Shown in pieces: positions 44,476 through 56,600 of a stretch of 64,000 bases of DNA (position 1 is the stretch's first letter; every line of letters starts with the position of its first letter). The notes beneath the pieces were generated by a model. That model was not told the origin of the DNA, ran no database searches, and saw only the letters and a list, made by a program, of their open reading frames with translations. The stretch is taken from the NCBI GenBank assembly GCA_965644295.1, contig CBFFRP010000297.1, forward strand, positions 558,001-622,000, read 5' to 3'. The translations under genes and the position numbers were made by a program. The DNA comes from Paraphysomonas bandaiensis (taxonomy: Eukaryota; Chrysophyceae).

Positions 44476-47358
44476 ATGATTGGAGACGTATACTCCTTTG
44501 AAGACTCAGGCTCCAGACATCTTGGAGGGACACTCACACTTCTCGAGGGTCTATTGAAGGTGTCTCTATCTGCTGATGATGAGGATGATGCTAATGGTAC
44601 TGCAGAGTAATCAGTTTAAAGTGCAGGACGGGAGTCACACCTTCATGTTAGCAATCACTAAATCGAGTAGCAGTAATGCTAAACTGTTGAATCTTTATAG
44701 TCAGCTTCAAGCATCGCATGATGAGGTATGTACACGTCTGTTAGCGCTTGTTGTCAAGTGATTAGAATGCCGCAGTGTGCTGTAGTGTATTTGGACTCAA
44801 AGGGCACTCGAGGAATACTGACTTCAGCACACGCTGCAGATTTAGAAAAGGTCGACCCGAAGCTCAGTGCATGCTTTAAATGCACTGTTGTAGAGGATCA
44901 AAGTAATACAGTTCATACATAATTATACCTCTAATGTATTTGTACTTCCAAATAGCATCTGACCAGCAGGCTTCAGCGAATTTCTATAACACGCTTCAAC
45001 GAAAAAAGGTATGAGTTGTCTTTACATTCTTGCTCTATTTCTTCAGTAATCCACTACTTTGTGTTTTAGGAAGAACGTCATCTGAAACAAACATTTCACC
45101 TCTTCAACTTAAATAATTGGGTCAAAACAGCACTCATTGACTTTGCTTGTGACTTATTTGTTGGGAAAGAGAATGGTGTAAGTGTATTAGACCTCGGATG
45201 TGGCAAAGGTGGTGATATCATGAAATGGACAAAATGCAAATGTGGAGGTAAGTTCGATGCTCCATAGCGAAGTGTTCATTGTGATCTTGTTGTTATTAAT
45301 TGCTGACAGGGTTGAATTTATATGTGGGAATTGATATTGCAAAAGTATCGTTGCAAGACTTTGTTCAGTACAGAATGACTCCGAAGGTTCAGTCTTTGAT
45401 TGCAACAGATATGGGCGATGTAGACAGGTCGCTTTCTAAATCTGCTTCAGATGTCTACGTTAGCGCTACTGGTACATGGGAAAAGCGTGTTCCTCTTCCC
45501 CCCAGTCACCCCAAGTTTGACATTGCTAGCTGCCAGTTTGCATTGCATTATATGTTTCAAACGAAGCAGCGTGCTTTGCATTTTATGCGCGAAGTCAGCA
45601 CACAGCTACACCCTGGCTCGTGTTTTATTGCCACTACAATAGATTCTCGAGTTATCGTAGACTGGGCTCTGAAAGAGGCTTCAACGAATGGTTATACTGA
45701 CAAAAGTGATGAATCATTTCGAGACCTGAAAATTTACGCCGATAAATTAGAGTCCTCTGAAGACGCACCTAGTCTAATGCTTCGATTACGTTTTGACAAC
45801 AGCATGTGGCAGCGGCTCGTTGCAATTCCTCAACATGAAAACGCACCGTTTCGTGAGAACGCAACTGCAGATACCGATCCATTTGGACTACGATACACTT
45901 TTACTCTGGTCGAATCACCCTCGGGTAAAGGTGCTGAGAATTTTGTATCTGCAGTCGATGCACCGGAGTGGCTCGTACCTCTGGGAAGTGAGCTAGAAAA
46001 CTTGGCGTCTTCGTGTGGTATGAAAGTTGTTTTGTGTCAAAATTTTCATCAGTTTATCATACAACGAGCGGGAAACCATATTCTACGGTAGCTCTATGCT
46101 GTTTTGTCATTCATTCACTAAATAAATGTGGTAACTAGGGATTTACTTCGTAATATGAATGTGTTCAACATAGATGGGTCTATTTCGGAAGCCGAGTGGA
46201 AAATAGCAGGGTAGACATTTTAGTGATATATCTTCGATTTTATAACGCAGATGCTGCAGGTTGTATGCAGTGATTGTCTTCCAGAAACTAGAAGACAGGA
46301 GCACTCGTATCTCACAACATCGTCCCTCCAGTCCAGATGGTCCACCCCCACGACACCGCCCCACAAGTCCGGAAGGCCCACCTCCACGAAACCGCCCCTC
46401 AAGTCCGGAAGGTCCACCTCCACGACACCGCCCCACTAGTCCGGAAGGTCCTCCTCCTCAATTTGTCCCGACTAGCCCGGAAGGTCCTCCTCCACGACAC
46501 CGCCCCACTAGTCCGGAAGGTCCTCCCCCTCAATTTGTCCCGACTAGTCCGGAAGGTCCTCCTCCACGACACCGCCCCACTAGTCCGGAAGGTCCTCCTC
46601 CACAGTTTGTACCAACTAGTCCGAAAGGTCCTCCACCACAATTTGTTCCCACTAGTCCGGAATGCCCTCCACCACAATTTGTCCCAACTAGTCCGGAAGG
46701 CCCTCCTCCACAATTTGACCCCACCAGTCCGGAATGCCCTCCTCCACAATTTGTCCCGACTAGTCCGGAAGGCCCTCCCCCACAATTTGTCCCCACCAGT
46801 CCGGAAGGTCCTCCACCACAATTTGTTCCCACTAGTCCGGAAGGCCCTCCTCCACGAAACCGGCCCACTAGTCCGGAAGGTCCTCCTCCACAGTTTGTTC
46901 CCACTAGTCCGGAAGGCCCTCCACCACAATTTGTCCCAACTAGTCCGGAATGCCCTCCTCCACAATTTGTCCCCACCAGTCCGGAATGCCCTCCTCCACA
47001 GTTTGTCCCGACTAGTCCGGAAGGCCCTCCTCCACAATTTGTTCCAACTAGTCCGGAAGGCCCTCCACCACAATTTGTTCCAACTAGTCCGGAAGGCCCT
47101 CCTCCACCTAACTTAAATCGGCCTATTACTAGCAACTCTCTTCAAAACGCCGACGACGATAGTGATAGTGACGATAGTATTGACGAGGAAACCAGAAATT
47201 TACTTCGAGTTAGGGACAAAGCAGTGCAACTCTGCGTTAACAATGGCCAAATATGGGATACAGTGGATGAGAATACTCGAAAATCTTATATGGATCAAGC
47301 ACGTCAATATGTGGAAGATGAGGATGAACCAAGTGCCAAGCGTACTCGCTTGACCTAA
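44476..47358 (+). CDS. mRNA cap guanine-N7 methyltransferase with a 22-unit SP-rich C-terminal tail
   Basis: Eight exons (44476-44559, 44606-44725, 44776-44902, 44956-45008, 45070-45247, 45310-46087, 46139-46210, 46260-47358) give 836 residues. Residues 1-100 are unfamiliar. The enzyme starts with FYNTLQRKKEE and FNLNNWVKTALI. The SAM site is VLDLGCGKGGDIMKW, and VGIDIA and FDIASCQFALHYMF follow. The cap-side region includes IATTIDSRVI and FGLRYTFTL, and the last strand is EWKIAGLYAVIVFQK, matching RNMT/Abd1. Then come 22 units of 12 residues (TSPEGPPPQFVP with RHRP or RNRP variants) and an acidic end (DDDSDSDDSIDEE) with a basic AKRTRLT terminus. The enzyme methylates the 5' cap guanine in the nucleus. 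The repeat tail is not part of the known family. Confidence 0.94.
46330..47121 (+). repeat. Coding minisatellite, 36 bp x 22
   Basis: AGTCC recurs every 36 bp from 46330 to 47086 without a break, each unit coding SPEGPPPQFVPT or a variant. Early units carry PPPRHRP or PPPRNRP and later ones PPPQFVP, with interspersed SPEC and SPKG units. Long open frames on the other strands are by-products of this periodicity. Confidence 0.95.
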
Positions 47359-47828
47359 TGTGTATATTCTACGCCTCTACCGATATAGAGAAATAGAAAA
47401 TATTATTTGTAGACCATTGTAATGCTTGTTGCCCTGTATCTAACATAGAGCCCAAACAACAGGTTTTTAAATAAGTGGAACCTTTTCTACTTCTATATAA
47501 ATTGGCTAACTAGATGAACACTATTATGTACTATGGATTTTAGACAATATTTTGAGAGCACACTGTGGGACAGTAGGTGCTTATCAATTCTCAATCAGTT
47601 ATAGCTAGATTATTTTGCACTTTGTAAGATATACTTCGTGGACTGCTTAGATTTTTAAATATAGATAAGCAGCTCCTAGAGAAGATACTGAAATATTCTT
47701 AACAATATGCGTTTAAGAGTCGGAAACTACTTTAGCATTGCATTTCAATTAACAAGCGCTTAAATTTGACTATTTGGCGCTACCAAAGCTGCTTTTGATC
47801 CACCGCAAGCACCAAGGTACAACTTACA
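47359..47828. other. Intergenic region with a partial copy of repeat family A
   Basis: No gene seen. The piece at 47700-47825 is related to family A. Confidence 0.55.
47700..47825. repeat. Dispersed repeat family A, partial copy
   Basis: GCGTTTAAGAGTCGGAA and GCTACCAAAGCTGCTTTTG, with CACCGCAAGCACCA, match 20755-20865 with some divergence. It is cut off where the inverted-repeat element begins at 47829, so that element may have landed in it. Confidence 0.6.
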
Positions 47829-49109
47829 TAGTAAATTTACTAACACAAAGCGGCCTGACAATCTGCAGGTTTTGTTGGTATTGTTGATATATATATTTCT
47901 ATCTGCATAGAAGTTTTTCATAGTCTTCGTCATGGAACACACAGACAGCTGTACAGTGTCTAAGGCTATTGATAAAATTTTCAACAGATACGAGCGAAGA
48001 ATGGAACAACGTCTTCAGATGATGTGTCAAAGAACTCAAAACATGATCAGTCTACTTGTATTAGCCTCCAAGATATGTGGGGAGATTAAGAAATCCGATC
48101 AAATGCAAAAGAACCCCTCAGATGCGCCTGTTTCCTGTCCTGAGATTACTACCACGGAAGCGGCTGACCACAAACAAGAAGACTGTGCTTCATCTCAGCA
48201 GGAGCTTGGTATGGAACCTAAGGCATCTATGGTTCAGGAGGATGGCAATGTAGTCTCGCGAGTGTCAATTCCAGGGACAGAGACCATCACTGCTGATGCA
48301 AACTGGCTTCCTATCGACGTCCGAGTTCAAGGGGTATATAAGCTCCGGTCCTCTCAACGTGAGATGATTTGTTCCAGTCCCGGGAAGTCCAGCTTGTTTC
48401 TAACTAAGAAGTCTTTCCTCCCCAACCCTGTACAGGGAATAACGGGTGTTTTCCAGGAAATTCCAGGATTTATCCGGCCTTATACCTGGGTGATGGCAAT
48501 TTTTGAGGAACATGGTCCTAGACCGCCATCTTGGGTCAGACTAGAGTGTTGATTCACAGATTGGGCTGTTACAGAGCCTCCAGAGGCAACTTCGGCGGAC
48601 TGGCTCTGAATTTTGGTGTGCATGGAGCAATGACTCTCGTACTCCGGAATCCCTTACATTGCAGTGCGTGCATCACCTACTTTGAGCTTGAGTAGCTAGA
48701 GATTTTCAACAGATATTATGAGGAGGAGATCGGGAGCATGTGGCATCATGGAGCATTTTCAACTAGAAGATTCATCAAGACGAGATTTTGCTTGACTTGT
48801 CATTTTGGATTCTTGTGTGGGAGTCCTATGGACTGTTCATATTGAGAACAAGTATGAGAAAGAGAGGTGAGGACAGGGTAATGTGCATCTGAGGGGTTCT
48901 TTTGCATTTGATCGGATTTCTTAATCTCCCCACATATCTTATCTCGTATCTGTTGAAAATTTCATCAATTGCCTTAGACACTGTACAGCTGTCTGTGTGT
49001 TCCCTGACGAAGACTATGAAAAACTTCTATGCAGATAGAAATATATATATCAACAATACCAACAAAATCTGCAGATTGTCAGGCTGCTTTGTGATAGTAA
49101 ATTTACTAT
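47829..49109. mobile_element. Element of about 1.28 kb with long terminal inverted repeats
   Basis: The left arm (47829-48127) is repeated in reverse at the right (48886-49109), except that the right arm lacks about 75 bp of internal text. Shared landmarks are TAGTAAATTTACTA at both outer ends, CCTGACAATCTGCAG, ATAGAAATATATAT, ACTGTACAGCTGTCTGTGTG, GAAATCCGATCAAATGCAAA and AGAACCCCTCAGATG. Long arms around a short core with one unfamiliar frame suggest a foldback-type or MITE-like DNA element. No transposase was seen. Target duplications could not be confirmed. Confidence 0.75.
47932..48552 (+). CDS. Unknown protein carried in the inverted-repeat element
   Basis: 206 residues, single exon, starting inside the left arm of the element. 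The N-terminal 55 residues form an amphipathic helical stretch (VSKAIDKIFNRYERRMEQRL). The middle is low-complexity and acidic, and the end has hydrophobic blocks (GVYKLRSSQREM, then NPVQGITGVFQEIP and GFIRPYTWVMAIFEEH). No family is recognised. It may be the element's own protein or a captured host fragment. I am unsure it is expressed. Confidence 0.45.
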   Translation: MEHTDSCTVSKAIDKIFNRYERRMEQRLQMMCQRTQNMISLLVLASKICGEIKKSDQMQKNPSDAPVSCPEITTTEAADHKQEDCASSQQELGMEPKASMVQEDGNVVSRVSIPGTETITADANWLPIDVRVQGVYKLRSSQREMICSSPGKSSLFLTKKSFLPNPVQGITGVFQEIPGFIRPYTWVMAIFEEHGPRPPSWVRLEC

Positions 49110-50574
49110 TGCGTGACCCGGGGTTTGCACCGGGTGCAGCCACTATATATGAATATAATAAGGAAATGTAAGAAAGAAGAAAGGAAAAGAAGAAGAGGAA
49201 TGTGCTTGTTAATAGCCTTACAATAGCTCAGGCACCCCCAAGCTCTTATAACTGGACACCTCCAACTACGTGTTAAGGTGTAAGGCACAATAACAAAACT
49301 CTGAACAGCAAGCAGAACACAAAACAACTCACAAAGAGCCACTCATGTTCTACAAGCTATCTAGAAGCACACGATAACATCTAGAACAATATTCTCCAAA
49401 AGATTCCACAAGATTTGGTTGATTATGTGGACATATCAGTTTTCTGGAACACTCCCGTAGAATGCTATGAAGACCAACTCCAACCAACAGAGTCTCCAGC
49501 ACACCAAAATGAGAATATTGTCCAATCATATGCTTGTACTCGACAATATACCGTCACTGTACTATAGACCATATACAGATATACAACAGCACAATACTGT
49601 ATACTCAGAATCATATACAGCATCATACAATCGTATATACAGAGGAGTACAAGGTCTCATACATCCCGCATACCAGAGTAGCATCCAGGAGTATACAGCA
49701 AATACAGTAAATACGGCATAAACAACAGTTGAGAAGAGACTGAAGAGGATGATGCTCTTAACGCTCATTGCAGATACATGCCAACGCTCCATAACCAGTA
49801 AGAGATAGATGATGACACTTGGCACACTAGTCAAGTCCATAATGACAGATGTCTGACGCAAGTCACGGCTCCAAACATCATGAACACGAGAAGTTAGAGT
49901 CCACTGCGCTCCACAGGAATATGAAGACCACACAGAGAGTACCAGTGGCCTCATGACAAGATGAATGGACTCTCAGGTGATACAATGTGTACATATACCA
50001 TACATACGTCATATTCATGTCATGTATACATGCAGATCGTGCTTATGACAAGACTTGGATCTTATACAAGCACGTGTACTATATGCCATACAGTATGCAA
50101 GTGATAAGAGTGTGATGATGGATATAGATGGTATTACACATACATATAGAGATATTGGAAGGTATAGATGAATATGTATACACTACATTGATATCTAATT
50201 CCTTCTATCTGCAGCTAGAGAAGAATTAATACCAACACAGCATACAGAATTATAAGTGTGAAGTGTAGTATGTATGCAATAATGGATAAGGTGTATAATG
50301 TATGTCATATATGTGTATAGTGTGATTGATGTGGGTGATATAGTAATAAGTGTGAGTGCATACAATGCAATATCAATACAATGATGACATGCAGTGCAAG
50401 GCATAGTATAGTGTACATGCAAGCATACATATAATAATATACACAATATATATCACCAGCAAGAGGTCTCACTCTTCCTAGCGTAGCACCTTTTCCCACG
50501 TCTCTTACGTAACTGCTGAAGAACAATTGCAGCACGGCTGCACACTTTTGCTCAATCACTCAAAGCAAAACGCA

Positions 50575-50945
50575 GTGGAAAAGCAGAATGTTGATATACC
50601 TGACATCGGCTGACTTCAGGATTGTTGAGTTCTTAAGGTGAAAATCCAAGATGCTTAACTTCAGTAGGCAGCCCAATACCCCGGTTACCTTTGAGGTGGG
50701 CCCGTTCCCGGATTCTTGACTTCAGCAGGCAGTCCAATACACCGGTTACCCTTCAGGATGCCTGTTTATTCCCGGATGCCTGTTTATTCGTCAGGGTCCA
50801 AAAACGTCTACACAAGCATTCGGCTAAGAGTGAGCAGAAAACTATCATCTGTCTATGTTTGCGGCTCATGATAGTTTCCCGGGAAAATGTCTCCAGTTCT
50901 TTTCCCCCACAACACCACGAAACGGTGCTAGTAGTCCGATTTTTT
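50575..50945. repeat. Dispersed repeat family A, copy
   Basis: CAGAATGTTGATATACCTGA matches 20911-20930. CTTCAGTAGGCAGCCCAATA matches 59742-59761. GTCTACACAAG and GCGGCTCATGATAGTTTCCC match 59829-59945. Internal near-repeats of CAGGCAGTCCAATACACCGG occur. Confidence 0.75.
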
Positions 50946-51339
50946 TAGGGTGATGCATATCGCATATATCACTTCATACGTAATGCATATAAATGCACCG
51001 TATATTACTAGAACTTAACATATATCTGTATTCTGATACAGAGAGGTTAGTATATATGCTTTAACACATGATTGTGACTCGGAGCCCAAATCTATATAGA
51101 ACCCCATCAAGAAAATGAAGAAGATCTGTGCCCCCGAGCTTGAAGCTAGTTCTTGGGGCCTGATGCTGCGCAATTCCAAAACATATGACCCCAGGCCGTT
51201 TTTAGGAACTAAATTTAGTCTACGTTTTTCTTTGAGTAAAAATTGTGGGAAATGAGCGTTAACTAGGCAAATTTGACTCCTGATACTTCAGAAGTAACGA
51301 TTGTAGGTGCGAGAAGATATATATGTACGAGAAGAAGCT

Positions 51340-52130
51340 TAAGAAAAAAACACCACTCCATTCTTGCTTACCACATTAGATGATTCAGATGCGATTGTCA
51401 TTACTCCGGACAACGAATATAACTGCAATCTACACTTTGCTGTTCACATTTTTATCACGCAGTTCTGAATGGGTCAAGTATAATGACCTAACAGGTTTGA
51501 AGGGTAGCAGAAGAATGCAAGCGCTCTTACTAGGATAAAACAGAGATTGGCAAAGGAGGTATTCCACAGTTATAGGTGCAAAGAAGTATATATCTAGACT
51601 GTGTGGTTAACTGCTTCTCAACGTTACTAAAACGAATGAGAAGAGCAAAGGAGCTGGGAAACTTGTTGTAGCAGATTTTTCCGGGCCCTACTCACCCGAA
51701 GCAATCGCTACCGGGAATCGTTACGTACTCAGGATAGCAGACGTAGCATCTATGCATCAATGGGATTCCTACGGAAAAACGAGAGATAAAGACCTTGTTA
51801 TCAATTTCATCCGGAGTGTCGTTACATACCTAGAAAGTAAAGGTAAAAAATTACAACATTATCACGCGGACGGCGGAAAAGAATTAATATCCATTAGGCT
51901 GCTGAGTGCTCGTTCTTTAGTCGTCCTCTATAGTCATTCCTGATATGGATTAACCTCGGGGGTGTAGGGAGAACTAAATGTCCACGTGGCCCCGATGGAT
52001 TGGAATAATCCAATACCTTGCTTAATATTAATTATTATCCGCCGTCCGCGTGATACTGTTGTAACATTTTACCCTCACTTCGCAAGTATGCGACACTCCG
52101 GATACTGCAAGGCCTCTGTTGCCAACAGCT
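51340..52130. pseudogene. Copia-like (Ty1/copia) integrase relic with an inverted second fragment
   Basis: On the plus strand, 51620-51895 reads KTNEKSKGAGKLVVADFSGP, then GNRYVLRIADVAS and YLESKGKKLQHYHADGGKE. The two Asp in VVADFSGP and HADGGKE fit an LTR-retroelement integrase core. The frame breaks at 51943. On the minus strand, about 52115-52030 reads VAYLRSEGKMLQQYHADGG, so a related second piece lies in opposite orientation. No intact reverse transcriptase or LTRs were found. These elements integrate through an RNA intermediate; this one cannot. Confidence 0.7.
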
Positions 52131-53214
52131 CTAGTCAAAATACTATGGTTCCTGATGAGAGCAATATTGCGAGTTTGTTTATGACGAAAGAATAAAGAAT
52201 TGATCTTTATAATAGTAAAACAATGTTGTGATTATTAGAGTGTAAGTAATGAACACGATAGAGTGAAAATTATGAATAACAATATAGAACGTAGCTCATG
52301 CATAACGGAATAGTTAGAAGTGTAACTGATAATGACGACGTTATGATGACGATCACGTATCTTCGACAGATACTCTCTCTAATTCAGTTCATGGTATATT
52401 TCATTGAACATTATAACTCACAGATACAATCATGTATTAAGCTGAATCCCAATAGAAAGCAACTATACCTTATATTGGAAGCAAGCAGATATACTGCCGC
52501 TCATACTGAGATATTATGGAACCATAACTTCTAAGTAGTAACTAAAATCACGTAAGCAAGACAATAAAAAGTTCATTTCATATTAACGGCACTCAGCTCT
52601 TCAGTTAGGAGCTACAAGTTCTCACTATAACTCCCATCTAGATTATGACACCTCCAGCTCTATCACTTGGAACTGGTGCACTGAACTTATCAGTAGTGTC
52701 CCGTCTAAATTCCTCAAGAGACTGTCCCATGAGCTCTCTCGACTTCCGTATTGTCGCCCAGCTTGATCTTCAGTTCCCTACTTGACCTCCCATCAGCGCC
52801 TGCTTCTTGCGAGAGAGCTGCTCCTCTCAGAGTCAAACCATCATCAATCAAGCATCAGATGAATCGTGTTGAGAGTGAGAAGACTCACATCACTCATGTT
52901 GCCATGTGTTTCTTACTGCTGTATGTTTACTCCACTGCACTGTAGCTCTCGACCTGCGGGGCAATCCGCTATGCTTTTACCCAGAAAATGCTCATCACAC
53001 TAACTTTCCTTACCAAAAAAACCAAAATCGATTTCTAGATTTCTATTTCCCCCAAAAATGTTGACCAAAGTAATAGAAAATGTCCATTTATAGATTTATA
53101 GCAATGTACAAGTCAACTTTTCAGTTCCTGTCATTAGAAGGGAAAATTCCACTTCCACCCCTCCACACACCATACCCTCCAACCCTTATTTTGAATACGG
53201 TGGATAAGTACATG

Positions 53215-53249
53215 TACAGCAGTACGTTAATCTCCACTCTACAGCAGTA
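53215..53249. promoter_or_regulatory. Two exact TACAGCAGTA motifs upstream of the OSCA-like gene
   Basis: Exact copies at 53215-53224 and 53240-53249, spaced 25 bp, about 370 to 400 bp before the ATG at 53619. TACATGTA-rich text follows to 53340. Confidence 0.5.
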
Positions 53250-53618
53250 CATATGAATGTTATCATATGAAAGTCTGTCTCTCCATACATGTACATACAT
53301 ATGAGTCTATGAGTATACACATACATGTACCTATACATGTACATAGAAGTAAGTTGTGAAGAGGTACTCTCAGTCTATACACACATATATAAACATGCTC
53401 GTATAGCGTTAACATTCACTGCCTCTATGTGCCATATCAATCACCAGTCCATTGATGGATTACATGGACGTACAGTATGATGTACTGTGATTTATATTTA
53501 ATGGGACAGTCAATACTTCAACAAGATTAGAGTATGCAGGGTACGTTCATGTACATGTGTATGTATGTATAGAGAGGGAGGCTAACTGTGTGATATCTGT
53601 GTAGAAGGAGATTATCCT

Positions 53619-56600
53619 ATGGGGGATCTGAAGGAGGGCACTGGAAACAGTCTGAAGAGATCACTCCGACGACATCGAGAGAGTCCATCAGATAATCCAG
53701 AGCATATAGAGTCCCCTCAGAGGAGTCCTAGGGACACTAACACATCACAGAGACGATCAATGGCATCTGATACATCCAGTCAACGACAATCAACTACAGG
53801 TGACTACACTCCGATGAGAAATATATATTCTCAATATGTTATAGGAAATGGTAGACGGGATGAGCGCAATGCCCGGGAATCACTAGATAGTATCGGTAGT
53901 ACAAGACGAACTCCTCGAGGTCAGAATCGCCCAAGTGTTATGACTTCACGCCGCAGTCGTATGAAGCGGGAGGCGCTGGCAGTACCCCCATCTCCAGCAA
54001 CGGTTGCGTCATCTCAGCATGTGTGGGCGTCACCTGGATCAGTTGCATCGTCAATACGTCGTCAAAATAACGACACACCTCGAAGCAGGATTTCAATAAA
54101 TGATGACGGAAATAACTGGGATGGAAAAGGCACGTTAAAGAGTGTCCATTCTTCGTCTCCACCTTATGTACCGGATAAGTATGCACACGTGGGAGAAGCT
54201 CAAGATCTATTGACACCTTCTGCTTCACCTAGCCATCATTCAAAGCCATCCATTCAGGAGGAGCAGAATAGTCATAATTCTACTCCAACGCCCCAGCCAC
54301 ATGCAAGTAACAACAAAGATGAGAGTAATTGTAATCAAAGTGTTTCGGCATCTGAAGCCAGTCCATTCGCTTCTAGCCTGGCATCTTCACCGACATCTTT
54401 TTCCAGAAGCGATAACTCCGGTATTATTACTTTAAATGCCAACTGTAGTCCTGTACTTGTAGTAACTGACACTTTTCAGATTTTCGAGGAAGTAGTATTG
54501 CAAATTCATCTCTCGACGAGCCAGTGGAGCTGCCTCGTCCTCGGCCATCTGCTAAGCCACACAAACCTAGGCCCGTATCGCATCGTAAACATCATTCTAA
54601 ACCACCGCCGCCACCCCCAGCGCCCCGTAGAAGACAGAGAGGACCAGATGGAAAAGCAGCACCCGCGATGCAGAAAGGAAGTGCGGCGTCTCAAAGTAAT
54701 ACGAAATTAAAAGGGGGTGTAACGAGCTCAAAGTCTTTTCTTGGTTCCAGCCTTTTCAACATGAGTTTCTTACTTGCCAAACCCCACGCCAACGCTTCAC
54801 GAAGTGACGAGAAGCCTGGAACGGAAGAAATTCGCAAACCTAGTTCTTTACAATTATCTGCGCTCAGTACGCATCGCTACCCAACAAATGAAAGTTCCTT
54901 GTCTCGACTTGCCAGCTACTCAGCACTACCTTCATTTTCAGTGTCTGCAGCTGCTGCCAATAGTAATCTTCATCCTGCTGCCGCGGGTAGCTTTCGTTTT
55001 TCTCCTCGTGCCCCACAGAACCCTCCGCGAAGGGGGTTCAATAGAGCGGAAGGTCGCGATTTCAGTACATTTTATAGATTACCCAGTAGAGATACAACTT
55101 CTTCTTTCATTATGTCTGCATCAGAAAGTCTAGATGACGACGAGGCATTCCTACTAGATTGTGGTCCTTCAATTGAAGAACCTATTCTGAGCTATCGACA
55201 AGCGATGCGTGTGGCAGCATTTAATCACCCTGGTGTTGTGGACAAAGATGGTGTAACCTTAATTCCTCACCCGCTGAACTCGGACTTTGGATGGTTCGAT
55301 TTTCCTTTTAAGAGATTGTTTTATGCAGAGCGGCATACCACGAGTGTGTTAGAAAAGTACGGTATTGGAATTACGTTGTGGTTCAAGTTTTTGGTATGTG
55401 CTGTGTATGTGTCTAGAAAGTACCACTAATTTCACTATTTTGTAGAAAGCATTCAGTATCATATTTTTCGTCATGTTCTTAGTTACAGTGACATCAGTCA
55501 TATTCTTTGTCAATGGAAATTATTATGGTTCTGAAGAAACCTCGTTTCGAATGGAGAGTTCTCCTACTGATTTACTCTTTACAACAACGCTGGGAAATTT
55601 AGGTTCCACTGGAACGTTGTGTTTTAGTGTTCCTGCTGGACAAGAGGTATGTCAGAGGTTGAATATGATACATTTGCGTTAAGGTATGTCAGGTTGCTGT
55701 TGATTGTCAGGGTGGAACAGTTCAGGCTATAAGTGCATATTATGGTCAACCATCCGGGTCCTGCACGTGTCCAAGTATTCAGCAGCCGCTCTCCAGTGGG
55801 ACTTGTCCTGGTGATGTAGTCAGTAAGTCTGGCTCGAAGACGTGTTCGATGGACCTGTATGGTAATAAAGAGGCATGTTTTTTGTCTGAATTAGATTTAA
55901 ACTACGGTTCGCCACAGCCGTGTTGTGCATTCAACAGAGATGATAAAGGCGAACCGGATCTCAGCGATCTCACAATATCCGCAAATTACTCATGCAATTC
56001 TCTCACGGCTCAGTATATTGCTGAAGGCATGTGTCTAGGAAAGCGTTCTTGTATGATGATAGCAGATCCTGACTATGAGTACAGTTGGAAAGGATCGTTG
56101 GCAAAAGATTTGCCGTCAAATGTGTGCCAATCTCGTAGCTTTAATAGCAAAGTTCTGATGGAAAATCAGTGCAATACTACACTTGGGTATACTGGTTCGT
56201 GGGAATCCTGTCCGACAGGATCTCCTGCATCGTCAAGTCGCTTTCTACAAATACAAGTATGATATTTCGCTCTTATTTTTCTTTCTGACGCTGCTGCAGG
56301 TGTTATGCACAGATGAAACTATCGATATACTCAATACATCTGTGTCCAAGCCGTTTGTTGTCACACTAGCTTCTGCACTCAATGCTTTGGCTGTTTTGAT
56401 TTTTATATTTGGTATATACTGGGTATCATATCAGCAGGTATGTTTTAGTGTTCGGTATCAGGTGATGTCTTACGAATTGTTTTTCACCAGAGAATGGAAG
56501 AAGTTTATATGGACAGAAATACTTGCCGCGCGAAGGACTTTACTGTAAGGCTAGATGTTATTCCTGATCATTCCAGCACACACGAACTTGCAAAGAAATT

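Larger units (their letters stand above)
49110..53618. other. Repeat-rich intergenic region
   Basis: Apart from a repeat family A copy (50575-50945), a copia relic (51340-52130) and a promoter-like end (53200-53618), no gene is supported. A purine-rich run (about 49165-49199) and long AT-rich, GTATA-rich text (49960-50450) are present. Small frames here have no domain signal. Confidence 0.5.

Noticed and set aside
46330-47121. CRISPR-like array
   Set aside because: Units of 36 bp are contiguous with no spacers and encode a protein repeat in a spliced eukaryotic gene.
46399-47135. Long open frames on the minus strand and in a second plus frame
   Set aside because: They are opposite or shifted readings of the 36-bp coding repeat of the cap methyltransferase. 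A stop-free repeat unit leaves several frames open.
49106-49342. 78-codon minus frame with Cys-rich hydrophobic text
   Set aside because: It begins in the right arm of the inverted-repeat element and has no domain; the purine run beside it hints at an old retroelement but no LTR pair was seen.
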